Assembly: GCF_023502345.1 (NCBI RefSeq)
Contig: NZ_JAMFLX010000007.1
Coordinates: forward strand, 1 to 64,000
DNA from: Parendozoicomonas callyspongiae
Lineage (GTDB): Bacteria; Pseudomonadota; Gammaproteobacteria; Pseudomonadales; Endozoicomonadaceae
DNA: 64,000 nt
Direction of reading: 5' to 3'
The position numbers were made by a program, and so were the translations under genes. Positions 46,219 to 55,234 of this stretch are shown here, one piece after another (the stretch's first letter is position 1; every line of letters starts with the position of its first letter). Under the pieces are notes generated by a model. It did not search any database. It saw nothing but the letters and a program-made list of their open reading frames with translations, and was not told where the DNA came from.

Positions 46219-46240
46219 CCCTGCGTCAGGCTCCGCAGGG
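46219..46240 (-). other. Intercistronic hairpin between ibpA and iatA
   Basis: CCCTGCG/CGCAGGG stem followed on the minus strand by GGTTCTTTT. It lies soon after the binding-protein gene; such hairpins commonly give more binding protein than ATPase by partial termination or mRNA stabilisation. Confidence 0.6.
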
Positions 46241-46266
46241 AACCTGACGTTCTTTCCAATCAGCTA

Positions 46267-47190
46267 TTAGAGAAAGTCTTTGAAGTTTTCCGGGGTAACC
46301 AGCTTGAAGGGAACCATGGTTTCTTTTTCTACGGTTTCTTTCTTGGCCAGCTTGTAAGCGGTATCTACACTGGCCTGCCCCTGACCTTTGGAATCCTGGA
46401 AAATAGTGGCATCCAGACGACCTTCTTCCATAAAGGCCAGTGCATCAGGAGTCGCATCCAGGCCAACAACCATAACATCTTTCTTCATGCCGTTAGCTTC
46501 CAGAGCCGCGATTGCTCCCAGAGCCATATCGTCGTTGTTGGAAATAATGGCATCCATCTTGTCACCGGAAGCAATCCAGTTTTCCAGAATGCTCAGACCC
46601 ATATCACGCATCCACTTACCGCTCTGCTCACGGGTAACCTGCATGTCTGGATAGTCAGCCACAATACCTTTCACACCGTCAGTACGCTTGTTGGTGTTAT
46701 CCGCTCCCAGTGGGCCCATCAGGATACCAACGTTACCTTTGCCACCCAGGGCTTCAGCAACATACCTGGCCTGCATCTCACCAGCGACACGCTCCTCGGA
46801 ACCGATGTAGTAGGAACCTTCAGGCAGGTAGTCAGGACGACGGTTAACATAAACCAGATTAATGTCAGCTTTCAGGGCGGCATTGGTGATGGGTTTTGTT
46901 GCATCAGTACTTGCAGGGATAACAATAATGCTGTCCATACCCTGGGCAATGAAATTCTCAACCTGAGACAGCTGAATGGTGACGTCTTCCTTACCATCGG
47001 TGTAAACGATTTCCACATCACCCAGCTCTTTCGCCTTGGCTTCCATGGCATCTTTCACATACATCAGGAAGGTATCGTTGAATGATGCGATTGACACACC
47101 AATCTTCACTTTACCGTCATCCTGTTGAGCACCACACCCCGCCAGAAACAGTGCGCAACATGTCATAAATACTGAAACAAGCTTTTTCAT
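46267..47190 (-). CDS. ibpA: Inositol-binding periplasmic lipoprotein
   Basis: About 307 residues from ATG 47190, which has AGAGG six bases upstream. A lipoprotein signal peptide ends in the lipobox LAGC (Cys 19). The mature part is a RbsB-like sugar-binding protein: VKIGVSIASFNDTFLMYVKDAME, ISNNDDMALGAIAALEANG and VVGLDATPDAL. First gene of the inositol importer, with two operator-like palindromes upstream. Confidence 0.93.
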   Translation of the reverse strand: MKKLVSVFMTCCALFLAGCGAQQDDGKVKIGVSIASFNDTFLMYVKDAMEAKAKELGDVEIVYTDGKEDVTIQLSQVENFIAQGMDSIIVIPASTDATKPITNAALKADINLVYVNRRPDYLPEGSYYIGSEERVAGEMQARYVAEALGGKGNVGILMGPLGADNTNKRTDGVKGIVADYPDMQVTREQSGKWMRDMGLSILENWIASGDKMDAIISNNDDMALGAIAALEANGMKKDVMVVGLDATPDALAFMEEGRLDATIFQDSKGQGQASVDTAYKLAKKETVEKETMVPFKLVTPENFKDFL

Positions 47191-47330
47191 AAACAACCTC
47201 TGTTTGAACTCTTAATGTTCTTTTTTCTCGGCATCGCCAAAGCGTTCGGCTTTGCCTTTGTTTGTTCTTGTTAGAGTTTGATTAGATGAGCCCAGGAATC
47301 CGTTGATCCAGGTCAAATATTCCAGAGTTT

Positions 47331-47347
47331 TGAAACATTTTATTTCA
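47331..47347. promoter_or_regulatory. Operator-like half-match upstream of ibpA
   Basis: TGAAACATTTTATTTCA has both TGAAA and TTTCA arms but seven bases between them instead of six. It lies 13 bases from a perfect copy and may be a weaker second site. Confidence 0.4.
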
Positions 47348-47359
47348 GGCGTGCCATTT

Positions 47360-47375
47360 TGAAATTTAAATTTCA
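47360..47375. promoter_or_regulatory. Putative IolR operator upstream of ibpA
   Basis: TGAAATTTAAATTTCA is a perfect 16-base palindrome with the TGAAA-N6-TTTCA layout, 170 bases before the ibpA start. Confidence 0.65.
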
Positions 47376-47485
47376 TTTAGTATTTATTAAATTTGTTGTA
47401 GAAAACTCATCCGCCGGTGGGGTTTTGCCACGATTGTTTAATGATCAACCACCATGAATATTTCATGGCAGAGCAACAAAAGCCG

Positions 47486-50400
47486 TTACAAATCACCAGG
47501 CTGCACACTTGAGCAGTATTCTGTGACAATAGTCGTCAATTCGTCTGATGTGATAAACAGACTCTCGGAGTCTTCTTCCTGAAGGTGTTCCTTGAACAAA
47601 GACTCCGGCACATGGATAAACGGTTCTTCTACAGAGTCCGCCTCATGAATGGCCTCTTTTGAAGTCAATAACTGATAGCCCCGACGCTTCTTATCTTCAG
47701 CCATTCTGTAAATACCAAGATTATCGGTGGCAGCCAGGGACTTTCTTTCCAGATAACCTGCAAACGAATGCGGCAGTTTGTCCAGCATCGGTTTGATTCT
47801 TGCCTGTTTTTCGACACGCTTTGTTAACATATCAGAAATATCTGCTGTTATTGTTATTCCCTGCCCCTCAATAGCGTTCTTTAGCTTATTCATGTTACTT
47901 TCATTTGGCTCGTGAGCGAATGTCTCTACGCAGACCTCAATCTTGCAATACATTCTGAATAGCTTATCGTATTCATGCGAGCCTGGATCTTCCGGTGGCT
48001 TGATTATTTCCCAAAGTCTGTTGAAGAATTTATTTCCTTCCAATAATCTCTCGTTAATTTTCTTGACCTCCCCACTGAGCACGCCATTTTTCCCCTGTAT
48101 CAGCTTCACTGCCCTGGTACCTTGACAGGCTTTTTGTTCTTTGAAAGGAGCCTTCTTTTTTAACAGGCGCTCTGGCACTAAATCCCCCTCAGGGTGCCAG
48201 GAATATCCGGTACCTATAGACGTTGTTACCAGCCGTTGTTCCAGAGAGGGTGATTTTCCATCAAGCCCGGCAGTCTCATGCTCGGCAGCAGGAGTCGGCT
48301 GGATACACTCAGCAGCTGGCGCTTTGAATGCTGGGTAGTAATATTTAAAATATTCGTTCAATTTCGCCATAATATCAGGCAAGTCTATTGTTCGTTGCCA
48401 CTCGTATAGCTCACCCCGTACTCTGGTTATACATTCATAAGCAGCAGCCACATTCTCTACTGATAAACCTTCTAATAAATTTCTGTCCAACACTCCGGTG
48501 CGCCAGAGAATAAATGCATTTCGATAGGCGTTGCCCCTTTCAAAATGACCGGGGTAACTTTCTAGCCTGCGATTCAAGCATAAAGGGTCAGCATGCCTCC
48601 AGCAATGTTCAAACCAGTGCTGGCTTGCTGACTTGTTATTTTTTGCTTCAAAAAAACACCTCAAACCGCAGACAATATCCACTATGGTTGTAATGTTTTC
48701 TTTACTAAGAAAACAGTCGCCAAGAACCCGTCCACAATCTCGTGCAAGAGAAGGTGCGCAAATATGTTTTATGTCTTCCAGAACAATCGAGCCTGATTTC
48801 AATAAGCTGTACTGCATTTGCAAATCCTGGATAGGATTCCTCCCTTTACCTTCGTAACGGCATCTACCTTCGTAACGGCATTTAGTAAAGATGTGGTACA
48901 AGTCACCAGCTTCAAGAGGGGTTTCACCATTGCTACTTATCCATTGATAAACCACATCTTGAGAACACCCTGTTAATTTTGCGAATTTTACAGGGTCGGA
49001 TTTTGCCAGCTCAAGAAGCCTTGCCTGGTCACCGTCTCCTAATATCACACCCTTGGCTGATTGCTGAAATTCGGGAGTAGTGACAACAGTTGTATCACCG
49101 GGCCCCTTCCTGTCGGCTTCAATTTTCACCCAGGTCCCCCCCCGATCCGGGGATAGTTCGACCCACATGTGGGTATCTGATTTTACCAGCCTCACAACCA
49201 CCCCCCGTGCTGCCGCTATGGCATAGATTCCCCAGGCAATGTGTCGACAACACCCCTTTTGCCTGCTGATAATCTGGGAGAGCGTGTCAGCTTCACTACT
49301 GGCCTCTATATTCTCGTCTTCTTCAAACTCCGCCCCCCACTCTTTCAGAGCGGTGATAAAGTCTTTATAAGTTGTTTGATTAAATGACTTTAAGCACTGG
49401 TCAGGAACCAGCTTTGTAAATGGATTATCGAGAACCTCCGCTGTGGCAGGCATTTTTTTGCTGAGGTCAGGGTAAGTATCCAGCTGCCTGACGACATAAT
49501 GTATTTCCAGTTTTTTGGATGCTTCGCTGAATGTGTCAGCCAGCCGAATGAACAATTTCCCGGTACCACGATCCTGAATAACATCCAGTGCTTCCAGAGG
49601 AACCTCAGGTGTTGTACTGAGGCTGGTTATTGTCTGGTGAGCATAAATACCCGGAAGTGGACTAAACATACCTTTGGAGAGTGTTTTTTTGACAACGCCA
49701 TAGTGCTCTGTCTTTTGCAAATAAACCGGTGGCTCCAGGCGAGTCGGAATAATGATATTGCAGCCTTGCCTGTTGATAGGCTGCTTGCTCACAGACACCC
49801 GATCGTCTTCAATCGCGAGTTCCATAGTGTTGATTCGCGTATCCCTGGGCTGAATATCCTTAAAGACCTGATCAACCGTGTAACGACGGTGTCTATGTTT
49901 TGTGTTCCCATCAACGTGGCGAAGGGCAACAGTTTTCGTTTGTGGCTGGATATCTTTATTTGCAACAGTTTTCCCAAGTCTATGCAGCTCTTCCCAGAGC
50001 AGCTCCAGCCCCCGGGGGGATGGGTCCTTATCGAACAGATCCAGCTTTTTCAGCCGACATAACACCTTTTCATTGCCGGGATAATTCAGTGTTTCCCTTT
50101 CCTCTGCGGAAAGCAGCTCTTCTAAATCCAGTTCAACCCCGTAAAGTCTTTTCATAAAAGTTGCCCGCCACTTTTGATAACAGGCGCTGTATAGGGTGTC
50201 GTGGGAATAAGGAGGCGCCAGGCTTCGGCTTTTATTTTCCCAGTCAAGGGATGCCAGAGCCAGTTGCGTGTTTTCCAAGGCAAGCGTTTGATCAAAAGAC
50301 TCTGCTGACAACACCGGGATGTCCACATGATTAACTGACCGAGGCTTTATTGTTACATCATAAAAATCTATATCTGCCTTTACCGTTACCGGGCGATTCA

Positions 50401-53400
50401 AATCCAACTGCTTACTATTGAGAGTCAGAGTGACAGATTCTACGGCCTTATCAGCTGCCGCAGCGTCATCGATATCATCATATAAACCACGCAAACTCCG
50501 CGCAGGAAGATATCCCGGCCTACACTTGCCAGCTGTGAGGAAAAGGTTGTATTGCTGCATAAAAATTGCCCCCAGCTGCTCATCTGTGAAGGGCGTACCG
50601 GAGTATTGCTCCTCCACGACCTGACTGAACCGCTGAAGATCGGCAATGCTCGGTTGCAATGGGATTTCATCCCGTTTCAGGCGAAAACGCAGCCCCAGAT
50701 GCCACTCGATGATTTGTTCGTGCTGTGCCGGTGACAGGCTAGCGGGCAACAACGCTTTTCCGATCGTCCCAATATCCTTGTCCGTATAATCTGCAAGGCT
50801 CAGGCAGGTGAAGCGATTCTTCAGTGCCGGAGAAAAACGGTGGCGACCAATAAAACTGGCCGGATTAACAGTGGTGTAAAGATGGAAGCCGGGGGCAGCC
50901 TGGCCGGTAATGGCATTGTTCAACAACCCTTCTACCTCTTCACTTTTCAGCAGGTTCAGTTCCGAAACGATCAGGGGATAACCCCGCTGCTTGGCTTGAC
51001 TGACCGCCTGCTGCAACAGTGACCAGGAACTGTGGCCGGCGTTGATCTGTTCCGGCAGTGGCTGACCGGCCTGCTGACACATGGCAGTCAGCTGCCGGGC
51101 CAGCAGGGCCGATTTGCCCCGCCCGGCCGGACCGGCTATGACCGTGGCATGACGCCCCCGGTGAACGGTCTGGTTCTGTTTTTCATGCTGGCCGCGCTGC
51201 TGCTCCAGCCAGATGCGGTTCATTAAAAGGCGTGTACTGTCGTTAGTGTAATCGAGTCTTACCCCCGGACTTGCCTGCTTCCCTTTCTCTAACAGCCACT
51301 GCTGGTAGTAGTTTTCAAAGGCTTCCTCCCGGGCCTTGATCAGACTGGAGTCACATGGTTTTCGGCTGCTGTACCAGGCTTTCAGTGACTTTTTTTCAGC
51401 CTGTTTCTCCTCACTGATCTCACCTCCCAGGGCATCGTCGAAGGCCTGCCAGACCAGTCCGTTTAAAGTTTTCTCGGTCAATGTCTCGGTTAATCTGACG
51501 GCTCCTCCCTCGTGGAAAGCGAGTATTTCTTCGATCCGGCTGACAAGGTCAGTCAAATCTCTGGGGGTAAACACTCGCTCGGGCAGCAGATTCTGGTACT
51601 GTGTGTACAGCAACTCTATGGCGTCAAGCAGATGCTGTACGGTGTGATCTTGATCCCCATTCGCTGCGGAAAACTTTTCCATAACCTCTGTCAGTCCCGT
51701 ACGCAGCACTTTTTCCCGAATAAACTCTGGTGCCAGGGGGGTGTAATAGAGTTGGGGGGCCTTGATTCTGAGCAGTTCGTTGGTGCGCCGTCCACTGAAG
51801 TGGTCTGGGTTACCCGTCATAATAATCCGGTGGCTGGCACTGACGGGCATGCGTTCGCCATGAAGATATAGACAGGGAGACGGTTCATACAGCCCTTTCA
51901 GGCAGTTCCAAAGTTCAGGGATAGCCAGGTTGGCTTCATCAATAATCAGTACCACCGGCTTGCCATCACAACTTTCCTGCTTTGCCCATTGGGTTAGCGG
52001 GGCTGTCTGACACTCTGTACAATGGTCATCGTCACCCGACGCTTTCAAGACAGGTCTGCCCAGTAGGTCGCTGAGTTCTGTTTCCGGCCCAACAGTGATA
52101 ATCCGGGGGGCCTGCGCCGGGTTCAGGGTACGGGCCACCATTTCGGCAATATAGCTTTTACCCGCGCCGGTCGCGCCCTTGATGCACACAACAGGGTTAA
52201 GCCGGACTTTTGCTGCCAGGCGTTTGATCCGGCGCTGCTCCCAGCTTGACCAGTCATGTTCTTTTGCACACAGAGTTTCCTGAAGTTCACTGTTTGCCGT
52301 CGCATCAGACAATACGCCATCAATTGCGTTCTTTAGCGCCTCCTCTCCAGAATGCTCCGCAGCCGCCAGATCCTGAGCCTGTTGCCGCAGGCATCCCGGT
52401 TGACGCTCATGTTTGTCCAGACAGACCAGCCGGTTGTAAAAGGTCTCCTCCCGGCGCAGAGAACGCTCCTGCAATCCGCCTAGCTCCTGCTCTGCTTTTC
52501 CCAGAACACCAGGGGAAAGGCCAGCAAATTTCTCCAACAGCTCACGTTTCTTTGCATCACCGTCAGCCGCCACAATAATCAGCAGGGCTGTCAGTTTATC
52601 AATAGTCTGACCTTCCGGATTCTGCTGGTCTGGAAACATTGTGGCAGGGAAAGCCCGGGCCAGTGACCAGAAATTATTTTTTACGTCTTTCCGTACAATA
52701 ATCTGGTGCCGGGCAACCCATTCCTGCAGGGGGGCTTTATCAACCCAGCGCTGCTTTTCTTCAGGGAGGAACAACCTGGCGCTCAATTGTTTGAGATAGC
52801 TGTAAACTTCCTGATTAGGCCGATACTCTTTCAAGATCACAGAGCTGACAGCCTGATAAAAATGGAAGGGGTGGAGGGATGGGTACCCATCCATGTCCCG
52901 CTCGGATTCCGCCTGGGCAACAATTTTCCCGAATGTCTCCATAAGATCACTGGGTGGATGAGCAGGACAGTAGGTTGCCAGCTGCAACCGGTGCATTGTG
53001 TCGTACAGTCTGCTGAAGGCCTGAAAGGCTTTCTGCTCAACTGACAATAGGTCGTCTACTGGGGTTTTTTCTCCTACGGGGTTCGATTTTTGCGAAGCAG
53101 CCTTTCCAGGATTAAGATCAGCAAAAGCCTGCCAGACCGGAGATGGCAGAGGTCTGTTTTTCGGCCATGTAATGGTCAGCCTCATGTCTGTTAAGGTTAC
53201 CCGCTCACCAAAAAGTATCAGGGAGGGAGGGGAACACAACAGGGTTTCCAGCTGCCGTAACAGGACAGGATTACTCTGCAACCCCGACAGGCAGACAGGT
53301 GTGCCGTTTTTCAGGCATTCAGCCAGCCGTGAAAGACTGCAATGGAATCTACGCCGCTGCAGCGAGACGATATCAGAGCGCTGGGCAATTTTGGTCAGAC

Positions 53401-54847
53401 TCTGTTCCGGGAGGATAACAAATTCTTCCACCGCTTCGGTGGCACTTAACGGTAGCTGTCGGTGACCATCGCCCCACTCAATAGTGACCCCGGTCATACC
53501 ACCTTCTCCGGTCGGGAAAGACATGGGTTGGGCGGCGGAGCCTCTACGAAACAGGTAGGGTTGCATCTCTGGCACATCTGTCAAAACAGGCAGATGAGTC
53601 AGATTGGCCTTCTGCAGACGCCTGACCAGCTGAAGCCACTGGTCTTCTCTTAAAGGTGAGGTAACGCGGATAGCATCCCGATCTTTCAGCCATTGCTCCA
53701 GCATATCCCGGCGGCAGATTTCGCCACTCTGGGTCAGGACATGCTCATGCATGATCAAGGCAAAATTATCCTCATTGATCAATGCCGGTTGTTTAACAGA
53801 AACAGCTGTTTGCCATTGAATGCTGTCAGCCATAGCCTGCTTCTCTTCCCTTGACAGAGGTTGGCGAAACAGCGTCAGATTTTCAGGCAGGGCAATATCC
53901 TGACCATTGCTGTGAAAAGTTCCCGACCGAAGTACCTGGGCCAGTTCGACGGTAAAAGCCAGATCCTGCCAGGGTGCGTTTTTCAGAACCAGGCTTTGAC
54001 CTGCCTGTAACCCCTCCAGGGCACCGGGGCGGTGGATAATACGTCCATCCTCGTTTATATCAGGCATGCCAAACAGCACGCTGCGCCAGTTCTGGCCAGT
54101 GAAGTCGACAATGTTTTCGTTTGTTTTGCTGTTTGCTGGCCCAGAGCTGTTTGTTAATTTCGGCACATGCTGGTTGAGCCAGGTTTGAAGAAAACCGGTC
54201 TTAGCCTGCCCCTCCTTCTGACCTTCAACAGCAATGTCACTGATCTGATCACTGGCCTGTCGTGGCGGGCAGGTGCTGTTGATGCGCCACCAGAAATCCG
54301 GTCCGGTCGCCTGAGCAGCGTTCTGTTGCCCGGCAGTCGGCAGCATCGCCGGGGAGATAACACTGACAATTCTGACGTTGCTGCCAAGAATACGCCCATC
54401 AATACGGGGAGGTGTTTCAAACAACTCATTCAACTCGGGAATACGTTCCGGGGGAAAGTTGCGAAAATCAATCAGCAGGGTAACAGGAGTATCGCTGAAC
54501 AGCAGGCCATCGAGGGTCTGGGGGAAACCGTTGGTATCAATTTTTACCTCACGGATCAGGTGACCGTGATCAAAATCCTCCGGACTCTGAATAACAGCGC
54601 AGTGTTGAGGCGCGTTGTTAAGGAGATGCCAGGCCAGATCAGTGAACTGGTTGTCATCACTGACAAAAAATGCGTCATAAACAGGCTTGCTGGATTGTTT
54701 GGAAGGCGTTTCAACACTAAGAGGCTCAGCAGGCCCTGCCTCAGCACCCACATGGTGGTTAGTGCTGCTGACTGTACTGTTACACTCACACGGAGGTGGC
54801 ATGGTCTGTTCAGTTGGTGGTTTTGCGCTTGCCGTCTGGACTAACAT
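47486..54847 (-). CDS. Giant tandem AAA+ ATPase with transglutaminase-like domain
   Basis: 2453 residues from ATG 54847, chosen for AGGGAG upstream (a GTG ten codons earlier is possible). No signal peptide. AAA+ module 1: Walker A GATGAGKSY (K897), Walker B LIIDEAN (D970, E971), sensor-like RIIMTGNPDHFSGR. Module 2: Walker A GPAGRGKSALL (K1245), altered Walker B IVSELNLL (E1296), then YTTVNPASFIGRHRFSPALKN. The wording is closest to MoxR, midasin and dynein-like AAA+ proteins. Near residue 1867 a transglutaminase-like core appears: KGCCRHIAWGIYA (C1867), THMWVELS (H1893), WVKIEAD (D1912), a full Cys-His-Asp set. The N-terminal 880 and C-terminal 500 residues are unassigned, though three N-terminal stretches look like worn AAA cores. 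It interrupts the inositol locus and has no obvious partner. Function unknown; conflict/immunity or host-directed roles are guesses. Confidence 0.85.
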   Translation of the reverse strand: MLVQTASAKPPTEQTMPPPCECNSTVSSTNHHVGAEAGPAEPLSVETPSKQSSKPVYDAFFVSDDNQFTDLAWHLLNNAPQHCAVIQSPEDFDHGHLIREVKIDTNGFPQTLDGLLFSDTPVTLLIDFRNFPPERIPELNELFETPPRIDGRILGSNVRIVSVISPAMLPTAGQQNAAQATGPDFWWRINSTCPPRQASDQISDIAVEGQKEGQAKTGFLQTWLNQHVPKLTNSSGPANSKTNENIVDFTGQNWRSVLFGMPDINEDGRIIHRPGALEGLQAGQSLVLKNAPWQDLAFTVELAQVLRSGTFHSNGQDIALPENLTLFRQPLSREEKQAMADSIQWQTAVSVKQPALINEDNFALIMHEHVLTQSGEICRRDMLEQWLKDRDAIRVTSPLREDQWLQLVRRLQKANLTHLPVLTDVPEMQPYLFRRGSAAQPMSFPTGEGGMTGVTIEWGDGHRQLPLSATEAVEEFVILPEQSLTKIAQRSDIVSLQRRRFHCSLSRLAECLKNGTPVCLSGLQSNPVLLRQLETLLCSPPSLILFGERVTLTDMRLTITWPKNRPLPSPVWQAFADLNPGKAASQKSNPVGEKTPVDDLLSVEQKAFQAFSRLYDTMHRLQLATYCPAHPPSDLMETFGKIVAQAESERDMDGYPSLHPFHFYQAVSSVILKEYRPNQEVYSYLKQLSARLFLPEEKQRWVDKAPLQEWVARHQIIVRKDVKNNFWSLARAFPATMFPDQQNPEGQTIDKLTALLIIVAADGDAKKRELLEKFAGLSPGVLGKAEQELGGLQERSLRREETFYNRLVCLDKHERQPGCLRQQAQDLAAAEHSGEEALKNAIDGVLSDATANSELQETLCAKEHDWSSWEQRRIKRLAAKVRLNPVVCIKGATGAGKSYIAEMVARTLNPAQAPRIITVGPETELSDLLGRPVLKASGDDDHCTECQTAPLTQWAKQESCDGKPVVLIIDEANLAIPELWNCLKGLYEPSPCLYLHGERMPVSASHRIIMTGNPDHFSGRRTNELLRIKAPQLYYTPLAPEFIREKVLRTGLTEVMEKFSAANGDQDHTVQHLLDAIELLYTQYQNLLPERVFTPRDLTDLVSRIEEILAFHEGGAVRLTETLTEKTLNGLVWQAFDDALGGEISEEKQAEKKSLKAWYSSRKPCDSSLIKAREEAFENYYQQWLLEKGKQASPGVRLDYTNDSTRLLMNRIWLEQQRGQHEKQNQTVHRGRHATVIAGPAGRGKSALLARQLTAMCQQAGQPLPEQINAGHSSWSLLQQAVSQAKQRGYPLIVSELNLLKSEEVEGLLNNAITGQAAPGFHLYTTVNPASFIGRHRFSPALKNRFTCLSLADYTDKDIGTIGKALLPASLSPAQHEQIIEWHLGLRFRLKRDEIPLQPSIADLQRFSQVVEEQYSGTPFTDEQLGAIFMQQYNLFLTAGKCRPGYLPARSLRGLYDDIDDAAAADKAVESVTLTLNSKQLDLNRPVTVKADIDFYDVTIKPRSVNHVDIPVLSAESFDQTLALENTQLALASLDWENKSRSLAPPYSHDTLYSACYQKWRATFMKRLYGVELDLEELLSAEERETLNYPGNEKVLCRLKKLDLFDKDPSPRGLELLWEELHRLGKTVANKDIQPQTKTVALRHVDGNTKHRHRRYTVDQVFKDIQPRDTRINTMELAIEDDRVSVSKQPINRQGCNIIIPTRLEPPVYLQKTEHYGVVKKTLSKGMFSPLPGIYAHQTITSLSTTPEVPLEALDVIQDRGTGKLFIRLADTFSEASKKLEIHYVVRQLDTYPDLSKKMPATAEVLDNPFTKLVPDQCLKSFNQTTYKDFITALKEWGAEFEEDENIEASSEADTLSQIISRQKGCCRHIAWGIYAIAAARGVVVRLVKSDTHMWVELSPDRGGTWVKIEADRKGPGDTTVVTTPEFQQSAKGVILGDGDQARLLELAKSDPVKFAKLTGCSQDVVYQWISSNGETPLEAGDLYHIFTKCRYEGRCRYEGKGRNPIQDLQMQYSLLKSGSIVLEDIKHICAPSLARDCGRVLGDCFLSKENITTIVDIVCGLRCFFEAKNNKSASQHWFEHCWRHADPLCLNRRLESYPGHFERGNAYRNAFILWRTGVLDRNLLEGLSVENVAAAYECITRVRGELYEWQRTIDLPDIMAKLNEYFKYYYPAFKAPAAECIQPTPAAEHETAGLDGKSPSLEQRLVTTSIGTGYSWHPEGDLVPERLLKKKAPFKEQKACQGTRAVKLIQGKNGVLSGEVKKINERLLEGNKFFNRLWEIIKPPEDPGSHEYDKLFRMYCKIEVCVETFAHEPNESNMNKLKNAIEGQGITITADISDMLTKRVEKQARIKPMLDKLPHSFAGYLERKSLAATDNLGIYRMAEDKKRRGYQLLTSKEAIHEADSVEEPFIHVPESLFKEHLQEEDSESLFITSDELTTIVTEYCSSVQPGDL
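48848..48883 (-). repeat. 18-bp tandem duplication in the giant gene
   Basis: ACCTTCGTAACGGCATCT is followed at once by the same 18 bases with one change. It encodes the doubled CRYEGR/CRYEGK hexapeptide. In frame, so the gene stays open. Confidence 0.85.
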
Positions 54848-55234
54848 ATACAACTCCCTGTCCTTGTTTCTCAGCACTCCCTGCTTTGAAGTTTTCTTTA
54901 ATTATGTGTGCCTACCCCATTATGGAGTTTTTGTAGTGTTTAAAGTTCCATTGGCAGCGGGGTTTGACAGAGCAACTAACTGCCACCGTCAGGTAAAACG
55001 CTTCTGTAGATTTTTGATAGTCAGAGAACCCAGTTCAAGAATTGCCGGGCAGAGTGTTTCGTTTTCCATTTGACGCTTATCAAAACACTCACAAAATTGA
55101 AATAAATATTTCATTTTTTATATTGACTGGTAAATAATTTTTTTTATTAGATGGAAAAGAAGTCAAAAATGAAATAAAGCCAGGAAACATGGCTGAGTTT
55201 CCACAGCAATAATGAAAGTAATGAGTGCAATAAA
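54848..55234. other. Divergent promoter region, giant gene and Gfo/Idh/MocA gene
   Basis: 387 bases, GC-poor toward the right end. It holds the palindrome at 55098-55113 and a plausible plus-strand promoter TTGACT (55123) with TATTAG 16 bases later. The promoter of the giant gene must lie in the left part; none stands out. Confidence 0.5.
55098..55113. promoter_or_regulatory. Putative IolR operator upstream of the Gfo/Idh/MocA gene
   Basis: TGAAATAAATATTTCA, TGAAA-N6-TTTCA, lies 10 bases before a TTGACT -35-like element. It shares TTTCATTTTTTAT at its right end with the site before iolG. Confidence 0.65.

Noticed and set aside
47331-47375. Sigma-54 promoter suggested by TGGCACG near the ibpA operators
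   Set aside because: The matching -12 element is absent at the required distance.
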